This document shows, piece after piece, positions 8,622-17,484 of a DNA stretch of 35,863 nucleotides. The number at the start of each line of letters is the position of its first letter. Position 1 is the first letter of the stretch. The translations under genes were made by a program, and so were the position numbers. The stretch is from JANFXS01 sp022791155 (lineage in GTDB: Bacteria; Bacillota; Clostridia; Lachnospirales; Anaerotignaceae). The DNA is taken from NCBI GenBank assembly GCA_949743895.1, contig CATJUX010000071.1, positions 1-35,863 on the forward strand. Direction: 5' to 3'. The notes beneath the pieces are model-generated. The model was given only the letters and a program-made list of their open reading frames with translations. It was not told the origin of the DNA and did not search any database.

Positions 8622-8689
8622 AAAAAATATGCAGGCCGCCGGGAACATTCCCAACGGCCAATATGAAAAATGAAAAAGAAAGCCTTGAA

Positions 8690-10357
8690 TTATAAATCTC
8701 TAAAAACAGCTCCTGTGTTGGCGCTTGTCACAAGCTCGCGGTATCTTTTCAAATATCCGCCCGAAATTTCTCTCACAAAAGGCACAAATTTTTCGCGGCG
8801 CTTTGCCATTGTTTCGTCATCAACTTCCACATTGAGCGTGTTTTCAACCATGTCAATCGATATTATGTCGCCCTCCTCAATCAGCGCGATGGGGCCGCCT
8901 GCTGCCGCCTCCGGCGATATGTGGCCAATGGAAGCCCCTCTTGAAGCCCCCGAGAAGCGGCCGTCAGTGACAAGCGCCACACTTTTGTCAAGGCCAAGCC
9001 CGGCAAGCATGGCTGTTGGAGTGAGCATTTCGCGCATTCCCGGCCCGCCTTTTGGCCCTTCATATCGTATGACAACAACATCGCCCGAAACAATTTTTCC
9101 CTCAGCCATTGCCTCTGTGCATTCCTCCTCGCTGTTGAAAACGCGCGCCGGCCCTTTGTGAACAAGCATCTCCGGGAGAACGGCTCCTTTTTTGACAACA
9201 GCGCCGTCAGGGGCAATGTTCCCCCAAAGCACAGCCAGCCCGCCGTCAGGGGAATATGCTGTTTCACGGCTTCTTATTATGTCATGGTTTCTTATTTTCG
9301 CATTCTTTATGTTTTCTTCAACAGTTTTGCATGTGCATGTCAAGAGGCTTGTGTCAAAAAGGCCGCATTCACTCAGTTCCTTCACAAGCGCCCCCAAACC
9401 GCCGGCCTCGTCAAGATCCACAATGCAGTCCTCGCCGGCCGGAGCCAATTTCACAAGGTGCGGAGTCTCTTTGCTTATTCTGTTTATATCTTCAAAATCT
9501 ATTTTCAGCCCCGCTTCATGAGCAATGGCCGGAAGATGAAGGGCAGTGTTTGTTGAACAGCCAAGGGCCATGTCGGCGTGAAGCGCATTTTTGAGCGATT
9601 TTTCATTCACAATGTCCCGCGGGCGTATATCTTTTTTCAAAATTTCCATTATCTTCATGCCTGTCTCTTTTGCAAGGCGCATGCGCCCGGCGCTCACAGC
9701 CGGCACTGTGCCGTTGCCCGGAAGCGCCATGCCAATTATCTCTGTGAGACAGTTCATTGAGTTTGCCGTGAACATGCCGGCACAGCTTCCACAGCCCGGG
9801 CATGTGTTGTTTTCAACGTCCATTGCTTCTTCATGTGAACACATGTTTTGTTCCATTTTTGGTATATATTCAAACGCCGACGACAGAGTTGTTTTTTTGC
9901 CGTTCATGAGCTTTCCAGGGAGCATGGGCCCGCCGCTGACAAATATGCTGGGCAAATTGAGCCTTAAAGAAGCCATGAGCATTCCGGGAACAATTTTGTC
10001 ACAGTTTGGAATGAACACAAGGGCGTCAAAAGGATGTGCATTGGCCATAATTTCCACACTGTCTGCAATGTGCTCGCGGCTTATGAGTGAATATTTCATG
10101 CCATCGTGGCCCATGGCAAGGCCGTCGCACACGCCAATTGCCGGAAATTCAAATGGCGTTCCTCCAGCCATTCTTATTCCATCTTTCACGGCCTGTGCAA
10201 TTTGTCCAAGGTGCATATGCCCCGGAATGATTTCGTTTTTGGCACACACAACGCCTATAAGCGGTCTTTCTATTTCTTCATTTGTGAGCCCCAAGGCTTT
10301 CAGCAGTGTTCTGTGCGGCAGTTTTTTCGGGCCTGTTTTCATGGCATCGCTTCTCAA
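8690..10357 (-). CDS. ilvD: Dihydroxy-acid dehydratase
   Basis: This 555-residue iron-sulfur dehydratase converts 2,3-dihydroxy-3-methyl acids to the 2-oxo acids of valine, isoleucine and leucine synthesis. Motifs seen are NCDKIVPGM, CPGCGSCAGMFTANSMN (cluster cysteines) and, at the C-terminus, DGRFSGASRG followed by IGHISPEA. These fit IlvD better than the sugar-acid dehydratases of the same superfamily. The start is assigned to TTG at 10357: AAGGAG lies 10 bases upstream, and the resulting N-terminus (M)RSDAMKTG matches the usual IlvD start. The frame stays open to 10705, but that extension is not IlvD-like. Promoter and operator-like repeats lie about 400 bases upstream, shared with the divergent gntR gene. 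Confidence 0.93.
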   Translation of the reverse strand: MRSDAMKTGPKKLPHRTLLKALGLTNEEIERPLIGVVCAKNEIIPGHMHLGQIAQAVKDGIRMAGGTPFEFPAIGVCDGLAMGHDGMKYSLISREHIADSVEIMANAHPFDALVFIPNCDKIVPGMLMASLRLNLPSIFVSGGPMLPGKLMNGKKTTLSSAFEYIPKMEQNMCSHEEAMDVENNTCPGCGSCAGMFTANSMNCLTEIIGMALPGNGTVPAVSAGRMRLAKETGMKIMEILKKDIRPRDIVNEKSLKNALHADMALGCSTNTALHLPAIAHEAGLKIDFEDINRISKETPHLVKLAPAGEDCIVDLDEAGGLGALVKELSECGLFDTSLLTCTCKTVEENIKNAKIRNHDIIRSRETAYSPDGGLAVLWGNIAPDGAVVKKGAVLPEMLVHKGPARVFNSEEECTEAMAEGKIVSGDVVVIRYEGPKGGPGMREMLTPTAMLAGLGLDKSVALVTDGRFSGASRGASIGHISPEAAAGGPIALIEEGDIISIDMVENTLNVEVDDETMAKRREKFVPFVREISGGYLKRYRELVTSANTGAVFRDL

Positions 10358-10739
10358 ATCAAAACATCTCCTTTTCCGTTGGTTTCTCTCAAGTTTGTTT
10401 GTGGCTGCACGGAGAACCGCACATTGTTTTCGTGCAATATAAGCGCTGTTTCTGCTTCTTTTTGTGCCAAAAGTGGCCAAACTTTCATCGGGCATTTTCG
10501 CTTGTGGAAAAATTGTTTCGGTTTCATGTGTTTGAAATTTGCATTCCGCCAATGTGAAGTTTTTGCGGCAGTGCACGGACATACGCCGCAAGCGCTTTTG
10601 CTTCAGGCAATGAAAACATCTTTTGAGTTCTCGGGCTTTTGAGCTTTTGAAAAATGCTTGCGTTGCCAATTTGCAATTTGTTTCAAAATTCATGCCCAAA
10701 CACAACTGTTTTCAAAAAAATATATATCATCAAGTTCAA
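10358..10739 (-). other. Long untranslated leader of ilvD
   Basis: The best promoter for ilvD lies at 10766-10794, which implies a leader of about 400 bases. I looked for a T-box (the AGGGTGGNACCGCG motif) and found none. The leader is open in frame with ilvD for 116 codons; the translation is Arg/Cys-rich and unlike IlvD, so I treat it as non-coding. Confidence 0.5.
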
Positions 10740-10758
10740 AAAATCAGTCATACAACTT
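10740..10758. promoter_or_regulatory. Operator-like repeat at the ilvD transcription start
   Basis: AAAATCAGTCATACAACTT occurs here and identically at 10827-10845. Read on the other strand it contains TTGTATGACTG, matching six of the seven fixed positions of the FadR-subfamily GntR operator consensus (TNGTNNNACNA). It sits just downstream of the ilvD -10 box, a typical repressor position. A related but weaker sequence, AATCATACATA, overlaps the -10 box at 10765-10775. Confidence 0.6.
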
Positions 10759-10765
10759 TTAATTA

Positions 10766-10794
10766 ATCATACATAAAACAGAATAAAATGTCAA
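10766..10794 (-). promoter_or_regulatory. Strong sigma-A-type promoter for ilvD
   Basis: On the minus strand TTGACA (10789-10794), exactly 17 bases, then TATGAT (10766-10771). Transcription would begin near 10759, inside the operator-like repeat. Confidence 0.7.
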
Positions 10795-10802
10795 CAATTT
10801 TG

Positions 10803-10831
10803 TGGACAAAATATAATTTTTCTGTTAAAAT
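10803..10831 (+). promoter_or_regulatory. Promoter of the GntR-type regulator
   Basis: TGGACA (10803-10808), 17 bases, then TAAAAT (10826-10831). The second operator-like repeat begins inside this -10 box, which predicts autorepression. Confidence 0.6.
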
Positions 10832-10845
10832 CAGTCATACAACTT
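10827..10845. promoter_or_regulatory. Operator-like repeat overlapping the gntR promoter
   Basis: Exact 19-base copy of 10740-10758, in the same orientation and 87 bases away (about eight helical turns). It overlaps the -10 box and start point of the regulator gene. Confidence 0.6.
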
Positions 10846-10863
10846 ATAGAAGGAGACTTGCAA

Positions 10864-11556
10864 ATGAGAAATGAGTTCATTCCCGCTTCAAAATCAGCCG
10901 CCGAAAGAATAAGCGATATGATATTTCTTGAAAAAAAATATCTTCCTGACGAAAAGCTTCCCAATGAATATGAGCTTAGCGCAAGCCTGGGTGTGAGCCG
11001 CGCCACACTGAGAGAGGCCATAAAAACACTGGCGGCACGCGGAATATTGACAATAAAACGCGGAAGCGGAACTTTTGTTTCTTCCAATCCCTCAAAAGGC
11101 AACGATCCCTTCGGCGTTAAATATCTTGAGGACAAAAAAAAGCTGGTTCGCAACTGGTTTGAGTTCCGTTTGATACTCGAGCCTCCCAACGCGCGCCTTG
11201 CGGCCAAAAACGCTTCCTATGACGAAATTTCCAAAATATCAGCTTTGTCAAACCGAATTTTGTCGTTCACAGATGCAGATGACAAATTCACAATTGAGGA
11301 TCAAAAATTCCACGCCCTCATAGCCTCCGCAACAGGCAACGACGTCATAAAGCTCACGCTTCCCTCTTTGGAAGAAGCCGTGCGCGACGCCATTCAAACG
11401 TCGTCAAAAATAGGAAAGTCATATCTTTCAATTGAGAATGCCAAAATATATCACCCTTCAATTGCAAAGTTCATTGAATATCACGACTGTGATGGCGCCG
11501 AAATGGCCATGCGCCTTCACATTCTCCGCGGAATCAAAGATTTTAACGACAACTGA
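10864..11556 (+). CDS. GntR family (FadR subfamily) transcriptional regulator
   Basis: This 230-residue protein has an N-terminal winged helix (about residues 10-74: LPNEYELSASLGVSRATLREAIKTL, then the wing RGSGTFV). A C-terminal all-helical FCD effector domain follows (about 95-225), with FHALIASATGN in it. FCD domains bind small organic acids, often with a metal ion. The ATG at 10864 follows AGGAGA at a normal distance; a TTG two codons earlier is too close. It is divergent from ilvD, and identical operator-like repeats overlap both promoters. I infer that it represses ilvD and itself; the inducer is unknown. Confidence 0.92.
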   Translation: MRNEFIPASKSAAERISDMIFLEKKYLPDEKLPNEYELSASLGVSRATLREAIKTLAARGILTIKRGSGTFVSSNPSKGNDPFGVKYLEDKKKLVRNWFEFRLILEPPNARLAAKNASYDEISKISALSNRILSFTDADDKFTIEDQKFHALIASATGNDVIKLTLPSLEEAVRDAIQTSSKIGKSYLSIENAKIYHPSIAKFIEYHDCDGAEMAMRLHILRGIKDFNDN

Positions 11557-11989
11557 AACATGCGCTGTTCAATTCTGTTTCGGCCATGCAAAATCAAAAA
11601 CTTGAAATCTGTCAGACAATGCGAGCGCATTTGGCAAAACATCAAAATGTCATCAAATGCATAAAAACGCAAAGACAAGCGTTGGCCATGGCGCTGCTTC
11701 AACCCTCTTTGCACCTGCTCCATAAACGCGGAAAACATATTGAACAGCCGCAACACATGTTTTGAAAATTCCCGGCCATGCTCACCGTTCGCTTTTGCGC
11801 GCCACTCCCAAACCATTGTGGAAAAGTGAATTTCACTTGCCGGAAGCACAAAACAAAATTTGGAAATTTTTCATTCAAATTCAAACCGAATTTGGAAATC
11901 ACATTGTGGAGGCCCGCGACAGTGCGCTTTCAGCGCCATTCATTGTTGGCGGGCGAGCAAGACCTGTTTGCAAAAGCATATCCCGTCAC
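11557..11989. other. Gene-free spacer after the GntR regulator
   Basis: No gene is recognisable. Minus-strand open frames here overlap the end of the regulator gene and each other and have no ribosome binding sites. No clear terminator follows the regulator. Confidence 0.5.
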
Positions 11990-12023
11990 AAAAACAGCCG
12001 CCACTGTTTGAAGCAGTGCGGCT
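11990..12023 (-). terminator. Terminator of the DUF2156/acetyltransferase pair
   Basis: Read on the minus strand, AGCCGCACTG pairs with CAGTGGCGGCT (one bulged base) around a 7-base loop, followed by GTTTTTGTG. It lies about 30 bases downstream of the DUF2156 stop. Confidence 0.75.
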
Positions 12024-12052
12024 GAAAATTTATATATATACTCGCATTGTTG

Positions 12053-13021
12053 TCATTCCAAACACGCAACAGGCTCATATATGGTTTCATCTTTTTCTTT
12101 AATCTCTTTCAATTCCGGGCTGCATTTCAGCGCCGCGTCATATTTTTCTGTCATTTTGTGAGGGTTATATGACATTTTTGCCTTTCGCAAGCCCTCAAGG
12201 CCCATGTCTTCTTCCCTGTTTATATACATTGTGTCGGCGCAGTTGGCTTCGGCATATTTCTGGTTTATGAGCGGATATAACCCGTCAACATCTTTGGCGG
12301 CCTTTTCAATGTGAATCTGGCTCATGTGAGGGAGCGTTTTTTCACCAACTGTGAACGCTTTCAAAACGCCGTCAATGCGTATGGCGCCGCCTGTGAGGCC
12401 CAGTTCCTCAAGGTTGAGAAGCGCCCTTTCCACAGAAGATCTTTCGTCATATTGAGTTATTGTTATCTCTTTGTGATCTGTGCACCATTCGTCATACACC
12501 GCCATGCATTCCTCAAAATGGTCTTTTGTGAGATTTTCATACACAAAATCGGGGTGCTCGCGCAAAATTTTGTTTATATGGTTTCTTTTGCCATGGAGCT
12601 TTTTGCCCTTCAGTGTTATGAGGCTTTCACTGAGATATATATAATCGAAATTTTTTCTGTTTGGCACAAGCTCAATTTCGGGGCACGCCTCTGACATCAT
12701 TTTGTCAAATGGCGCCGCCACAGAGCGGAACACGGGCTTGATGTCATTTTCCGTCATATATCTGCACGCGTCAAGAACGGCTTTTCGATAGTCAGTGGTT
12801 TCGTCTTTTGGAAAAGGCGGCCAAAAAAACTGATCCTCCCCGGCAAAATTCAGTTTGATATAGAGACAGCCGTCACCAACGGCATATTGTATTTTGCCGT
12901 CACATCCCCAAATATACATGTGTGCAAAACTGAACTCGGCATTTTCGCAGTTCCATTGTTTTATATATCCATTTATTAGTTCTTCACTGCTTAAATCTAT
13001 GTCGTTAAAACTCAAATCCAT
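12053..13021 (-). CDS. DUF2156 protein (phosphatidylglycerol lysyltransferase-like C-terminal domain)
   Basis: This 322-residue protein matches the DUF2156 family, the GNAT-fold domain also found at the C-terminus of MprF-type aminoacyl-phosphatidylglycerol synthases, but without the membrane domain. Segments typical of the family are GKKLHGKRNHINKI in the middle, and near the C-terminus YPLINQKYAE and YINREEDMGLEGLRKAK. The substrate is unknown; a soluble acyl- or aminoacyl-transferase role is likely. The start at 13021 is taken because AAGGAGG lies upstream; the frame is open to 13108 without support. It is second in a two-gene operon, 96 bases after an Eis-like acetyltransferase, and is followed by a terminator. 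Confidence 0.85.
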   Translation of the reverse strand: MDLSFNDIDLSSEELINGYIKQWNCENAEFSFAHMYIWGCDGKIQYAVGDGCLYIKLNFAGEDQFFWPPFPKDETTDYRKAVLDACRYMTENDIKPVFRSVAAPFDKMMSEACPEIELVPNRKNFDYIYLSESLITLKGKKLHGKRNHINKILREHPDFVYENLTKDHFEECMAVYDEWCTDHKEITITQYDERSSVERALLNLEELGLTGGAIRIDGVLKAFTVGEKTLPHMSQIHIEKAAKDVDGLYPLINQKYAEANCADTMYINREEDMGLEGLRKAKMSYNPHKMTEKYDAALKCSPELKEIKEKDETIYEPVACLE

Positions 13022-13117
13022 TTGTGTTTCCTCCTTAAAGCGGCATGTCAAAAATTGTGTTTTGTTTCCCGGCATTTGGTGAACATTCGCTCCAAACGCC
13101 AATTGCAAACAACGGTG

Positions 13118-14227
13118 TTAATATTCATCTATTATGTGGCAAACTTCCTTTGGAAATGATGCGTCTAAAACAGAAACTTCATCATCATTGTGCACAACGG
13201 CATTGCCCTCGCTTTTCAACTCTTTTATGGAACGATAGCCCACAAGCCACTGTGTTATGTTCCCGGCGGTTGTTGAAAAAGCCGGCGCCCTGTTTGTTTT
13301 TTCGCCTTTGAGGCTGAAAACGCCATTGTTTTCGGGAACAACGCTGTCGCTGACTTCCACAGCAAAGTCAAGCCCGTGGCCAACTGCTTTCAAAAGTTCC
13401 CTGACGTTGGCAAGGCCAAGCACATTCCGCGGCGCTGTGGTGATTTTCCCCTGTGGCGAAAAGCTTTTTGTGTCCGGCGGAAGTTTGATTTTGACGGTCT
13501 TTCCATTTCCGATATATGTAAGAGCGTCCACAACTTTCTGTTCGTTTTCACTGTCAGCGGCAATTATCTCCTCGCCATAAACCATTTCGGGCGTGTCATA
13601 ATAAACTCCATAGCCCTTTATGCAGCCGTTTTCATAAACAGCGACGCATTTGCCGCCGTCAGCGGCATAATCCTCCATTTTAAGCCGAAAATCGGCAAAA
13701 CTGCGGTTTATAATCCCCGAATATTTTTTTGTGGCATTTGCATAGCACGCCATGAGCGCCGAAACATGCTCCCGCTGATCAAATTCTGTGAAATGCGGCT
13801 TTGATGACGCGCTTGCCTTTTCAATTTCCAAAAAAGCCGTGTCGCTCACAGGAAGGTGCCCAACATAAAAATATGTTCTCAAAACAGCAGGTGTGTGCGC
13901 GCACAGCACAACGCCCATGTCATGAACCATGTTCATATATCCTGTGTATATCTCCTTCATATATCCGCGCTTTTTATAGTCCGGATGAGTGCACGCCCCA
14001 ACCATTATGGCGCCGTTGAGCACTGCATTGCGTATCTTTATGTGGCACGGAATGCTTTGAGCCTCCGAAACAATTTTTCCGTCTTCTTCAATGCAAATTG
14101 AATAGTCCGGAACAAAACGGTTTTCGAAAAACCATTTTCGAAAATTTTCAGAATCAGAAAAGCTCATGTTCCAAAGTTCTTTGAAGGCTTCAATGTCTTC
14201 CGGCCTTGCGCGTCTTGTTGTTTTCAT
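13118..14227 (-). CDS. Eis-like GNAT acetyltransferase
   Basis: This 369-residue protein has an N-terminal GNAT domain with acetyl-CoA binding motif near residues 77-90 (GACTHPDYKKRGYM). A second GNAT-like region and an SCP2-like C-terminal domain follow, the three-part layout of the Eis family. Eis enzymes acetylate amines such as lysine residues or aminoglycosides; the substrate here cannot be read from sequence. AGAGGTGAT precedes the ATG at 14227. The frame is open a further 113 codons upstream, but that stretch has no Eis-like character. It is first in an operon with the DUF2156 gene. Confidence 0.87.
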   Translation of the reverse strand: MKTTRRARPEDIEAFKELWNMSFSDSENFRKWFFENRFVPDYSICIEEDGKIVSEAQSIPCHIKIRNAVLNGAIMVGACTHPDYKKRGYMKEIYTGYMNMVHDMGVVLCAHTPAVLRTYFYVGHLPVSDTAFLEIEKASASSKPHFTEFDQREHVSALMACYANATKKYSGIINRSFADFRLKMEDYAADGGKCVAVYENGCIKGYGVYYDTPEMVYGEEIIAADSENEQKVVDALTYIGNGKTVKIKLPPDTKSFSPQGKITTAPRNVLGLANVRELLKAVGHGLDFAVEVSDSVVPENNGVFSLKGEKTNRAPAFSTTAGNITQWLVGYRSIKELKSEGNAVVHNDDEVSVLDASFPKEVCHIIDEY

Positions 14228-14992
14228 AACATCACCTCTAAAAAATCCTGGTTTCACACAAATATAGTATTCCATGGCCAAAGAGATTTTATTTAACCAG
14301 CACAAGCGGGAAAATTTGTCTTTTGGTGTGCAAAGAATTGCCAAAACGGTTTCAAACGAAATCAAAAGCGCCATTTGGCAAATTTTTTCAGTTTGCCATG
14401 AAATCAAGTTCATTGAACAATCTTTCTTGTGGCATTTGATAATAATCATTTTCCAATAATAATAAACTAATTTTGGCATTTTGTAAATGAGCTGACGCCG
14501 ATATATTTCATTTCGAGGCTCAAATTTTATATAAAAAAAGCAAGTGTTTTTAATATTTTTTGACAACAGTCAGGCCAAAAGGCCGCGACAAGCTTTTTTT
14601 CCGCATATATATTATAATTTTACACACAATCATTTGGTGTTGAATATGTTTTATTATAAAAAAATACCCAAAATGATTGCACCTTCCACAAAAACAGTCA
14701 CTTTCAGCTGACGAGGGCATTGTTCGCCAAACATTTCAAAAATTGCAAAGTGGCCTGCCGTCTGCAAAACGGGCATTGTTTAACACAAAAAAGCTCCCAA
14801 CTCCACTGCTGCAGAAATTGGGAACCCAATGCTCATTTCAAATATGTTTCAATTGTCATATGCAAACCCAAAAACCAATGCGCACAATTTTGGGCCTCAA
14901 AACAGGTCAAACAAAAACAACTGGCCATTTTTTGGCAAAAAGCAAACTCAGTTCAAAACTGTGCCCAAATTGAAACATTTCGCAAAAAAATG
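14228..14992. other. Long gene-free spacer
   Basis: About 765 bases with no recognisable gene. It includes an AT-rich stretch (14400-14660) and a small hairpin GGCC-AAAA-GGCC at 14573-14584 with a T run 12 bases later. The same GGCCAAAAGGCC core occurs in the terminator at 18670. A TTGACA at 14560 has no properly spaced -10. Open frames in 14677-14973 have no ribosome binding site. Confidence 0.5.
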
Positions 14993-16033
14993 TCAATTTT
15001 TTCTGTTTTTGGCAAGTGTTATTCCATATTGTATGGCGTTGACAAGGCTGACTTCATTTTGAACGCCCTGCCCGGCATGGCCAAAGGCCGTTCCGTGGTC
15101 AACAGAGCTTCTTATGATTGGAAGGCCAAGGGTTATGTTGACGCCGCTGACAGCGCCCCATTTTTTTGCTTCCCTGTCATACACAAAGCCAACAACCTTC
15201 AAAGGTATGTGCCCCTGATCGTGATACATTGCAACAACAATGTCATACCAACCGCCGCGGGCTTTTGAGAACACTGTGTCCGGCGGAACCGGGCCATCAA
15301 CGTTCATGCCCTCGGCACGCGCCATTTCGATTGCGGGCGTTATCTCCTCAATTTCCTCACGGCCAAAAAGCCCGCCCTCGCCGCAATGCGGATTCAAGCC
15401 TGAAACGCCAATTTTTGGCTCCTTTATGCCAAGGCTTTTGCACGCATCGTTGGCAATTTTGATGACGTCATACACGCGCTGTTTTTTGACTCTGTCACAT
15501 GCTTCGCGAAGCGACACATGGGTTGACACGTGAACAACCCTCAAATCCTCGTGGGCAAGCATCATTGTATATTTGCTTGTGTTTGTCATTTCGGCATAAA
15601 TTTCAGTGTGCCCTGAATAATGATGTCCGGCAAGGTTGATTGCCTCTTTGTTCAGCGCATTTGTGATTGTGGCGTCAATTTTGTTTTCCAACGCAAGCTC
15701 AATGACTTTTTTGACACATTGAAAAGCAGCCTCACCACACATGGCGTCAACGCGGCCATATTGAAACTTGCTCATGTCAACCAAATCCATGTGATAGACA
15801 TCAATTGTGCCAAAATCAAACTTTGCTTCGTCAATGTTTGAAATTTTGTTGATTTTGAAGCTGTCGCCAACGCCGAGAATTCTTATGGAATCTTCAAACA
15901 TTTTGGCGTCACCCACAACAACAGGCCGGCACTGCTCATAGATCTCTTTTTTCATGAGCGCCTTCACTGTTATCTCCGGCCCGCAGCCCGCCGGATCTCC
16001 CATTGTTATGCCTATGATTGGTTTTTCTGACAT
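14993..16033 (-). CDS. pdxA2: PdxA2-type 4-phospho-threonate/erythronate dehydrogenase
   Basis: This 346-residue member of the PdxA family has the N-terminal motif GITMGDPAGCGPEI. Its three metal ligands appear to be His172 (STHVSL), His216 (LNPHCGEGG) and His271 (MYHDQGH). In the family, PdxA proper acts in pyridoxal phosphate synthesis, while PdxA2 oxidises 4-phospho-D-threonate (or erythronate) and decarboxylates it to dihydroxyacetone phosphate. The adjacent DUF1537 kinase, 31 bases upstream in the same operon, points strongly to the PdxA2 role, as known from characterised threonate pathways. GAGAGGAAG precedes the ATG. The length is normal. Confidence 0.87.
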   Translation of the reverse strand: MSEKPIIGITMGDPAGCGPEITVKALMKKEIYEQCRPVVVGDAKMFEDSIRILGVGDSFKINKISNIDEAKFDFGTIDVYHMDLVDMSKFQYGRVDAMCGEAAFQCVKKVIELALENKIDATITNALNKEAINLAGHHYSGHTEIYAEMTNTSKYTMMLAHEDLRVVHVSTHVSLREACDRVKKQRVYDVIKIANDACKSLGIKEPKIGVSGLNPHCGEGGLFGREEIEEITPAIEMARAEGMNVDGPVPPDTVFSKARGGWYDIVVAMYHDQGHIPLKVVGFVYDREAKKWGAVSGVNITLGLPIIRSSVDHGTAFGHAGQGVQNEVSLVNAIQYGITLAKNRKN

Positions 16034-16064
16034 AATATCGCTTCCTCTCGTTTGATCACATTTT

Positions 16065-17294
16065 TCATTCTTTTCTGTTCACAGTTAAATAGTTTATGAC
16101 TTTAACAAGTGTGTCATCTTCGCCAAAGCCGCCCGACTTTGTGACCATGCTGCTTCCGTCGGCAATTCCCTCTTTCAATATGCCAATGGGAACGCCAGGG
16201 ACAATTTCATCAACAAGCTCCATGCCGTCAGAGCCAAGAAAACTGCAAATTTGAAACGCCGTGTCGCCGCCTGTGGCAACCAATGTCACCGGCTTTATTG
16301 TGTCATAAAGCGTTTTCACAATTTTTCCAAGGCTTTCAGCAACTTTGAGCGACTTTGCGTTTTCTGAAGCCGAGCTTCTCAACACAAGGTTATATTCCTC
16401 AAAAAGGCTGTCAATGGCAATCACAACAATTTTGCTTCCGTTCAAATAGAGTTCTTTGGCTTCACCAACAGCTTTTGAAATGGCGCTTTCGTCATTGCCG
16501 TTGATTATATCCTTTGAACTGACAAGCACAACAGGGAGCTTGAAGTTTTCTGTTGCCATGCGCACCTGGTGCGCCGTTGTGACGCTTCTGGAGCCAACAA
16601 CAATGAAAATTGTGCTGTCATATTTCACTTCAGCCTTCTTTTTTCTTCCAAGCTGTTTTGCAAGGCCGGCGCTTCCACAAAAAACCTTCTTTTTCGAAAT
16701 GAGCATGGCCGCGTCGCTTATAACAGCAAGGTCGTCGTTGCTCACTGTGTCGCAAACAAAAATTGACGTGCCGTTTTCCATTTGCTCTTCCATAAACTTT
16801 TTCAGGCTTTCAGCGCCCTCTCTTATGTTTATGAGGCGTATGTTTATGGCTTTGCGTTTTGTTTCGGTGTTGAATATGTTTGTTATGTCAACGTGCTTGT
16901 TGTCGGGCATGAGAAGCGTTCCATCGGTGACAATTCTTCCGTTTTCAGGGAAGGCTGAGGCCACAATTGCAATGTCGCTTTCTGTGGCGTCCATGATGGC
17001 CTCAAGTTCTGGGGCCGGGTTGCCGCGCATGAGCGAATCCACTTTTTTATATATGTATTCAATGTTTTCAAGGCTTTTCATTTTTTCCGCAAGCTTATAA
17101 ACGGCGTTGTAGGCTTCTTTTTTAGGAAGCGGCCTTGTGTCTGTGTTGATGACAACAACGTCAGAGGTTTGAAACATGCTCCCGGAAACATCATTGTCAT
17201 TCACAATTTTAACAGTTGTTGAATAACCGTTTTTCTTATACTGAACGCCAGTGTCGTTGGCTCCAGTCAAATCATCGGCTATAATTGCTATCAT
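16065..17294 (-). CDS. DUF1537 four-carbon acid sugar kinase
   Basis: This 409-residue protein belongs to the DUF1537 kinase family (DtnK, OtnK and relatives), which phosphorylates the terminal hydroxyl of threonate or erythronate. The N-terminal substrate-binding motif IADDLTGANDTG is at residues 5-16, and the C-terminal nucleotide-binding region shows VATGGDTAF and KSGGFG. With the downstream PdxA2 it makes a two-enzyme route from a C4 acid sugar to dihydroxyacetone phosphate and CO2. The start at 17294 follows GGGGGAA; the frame is open to 17360 without support. No transporter or dedicated regulator is adjacent, so D-threonate is only the simplest guess for the substrate. Confidence 0.88.
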   Translation of the reverse strand: MIAIIADDLTGANDTGVQYKKNGYSTTVKIVNDNDVSGSMFQTSDVVVINTDTRPLPKKEAYNAVYKLAEKMKSLENIEYIYKKVDSLMRGNPAPELEAIMDATESDIAIVASAFPENGRIVTDGTLLMPDNKHVDITNIFNTETKRKAINIRLINIREGAESLKKFMEEQMENGTSIFVCDTVSNDDLAVISDAAMLISKKKVFCGSAGLAKQLGRKKKAEVKYDSTIFIVVGSRSVTTAHQVRMATENFKLPVVLVSSKDIINGNDESAISKAVGEAKELYLNGSKIVVIAIDSLFEEYNLVLRSSASENAKSLKVAESLGKIVKTLYDTIKPVTLVATGGDTAFQICSFLGSDGMELVDEIVPGVPIGILKEGIADGSSMVTKSGGFGEDDTLVKVINYLTVNRKE

Positions 17295-17484
17295 TGGCAA
17301 ATTCCCCCTTCCGCATTGCTTATTAGAGTCAATTATAATACAAAATATTCCAATATACAAGGCAAACAGCTTTTCAATGTTCGCTGCAAATCATCAAAAA
17401 TATATTTTGCTGAAGCGATGCAAAGACAAAATTCTTGTGCTATGAACTGCTTTGTGTCCTCAAAACAAGTCCGTTCCATGCTGA

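Larger units (their letters stand above)
8187..8689. other. Gene-free spacer with a short direct repeat
   Basis: No gene is recognisable in these 500 bases. A 27-base sequence starting ATGCCGCAAATT occurs at 8451-8477 and again at 8595-8621 with two differences. The rest is AT-rich and unstructured to my eye. Confidence 0.5.

Noticed and set aside
10358..10705. N-terminal extension of IlvD in the same frame
   Set aside because: The extension is not IlvD-like. A ribosome binding site and TTG start at 10357 give the expected N-terminus, and the promoter lies upstream of the whole leader.
10358..10739. T-box leader for ilvD
   Set aside because: No AGGGTGGNACCGCG antiterminator motif and no terminator hairpin with a T run before the ribosome binding site.
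11517..11849. Minus-strand open frame of 110 codons after the GntR gene
   Set aside because: It overlaps the end of the regulator gene, lacks a ribosome binding site and has no recognisable domain.
14560..14618. TTGACA at 14560 and TATAAT at 14613 as a promoter
   Set aside because: They are 47 bases apart and no gene follows on that strand.
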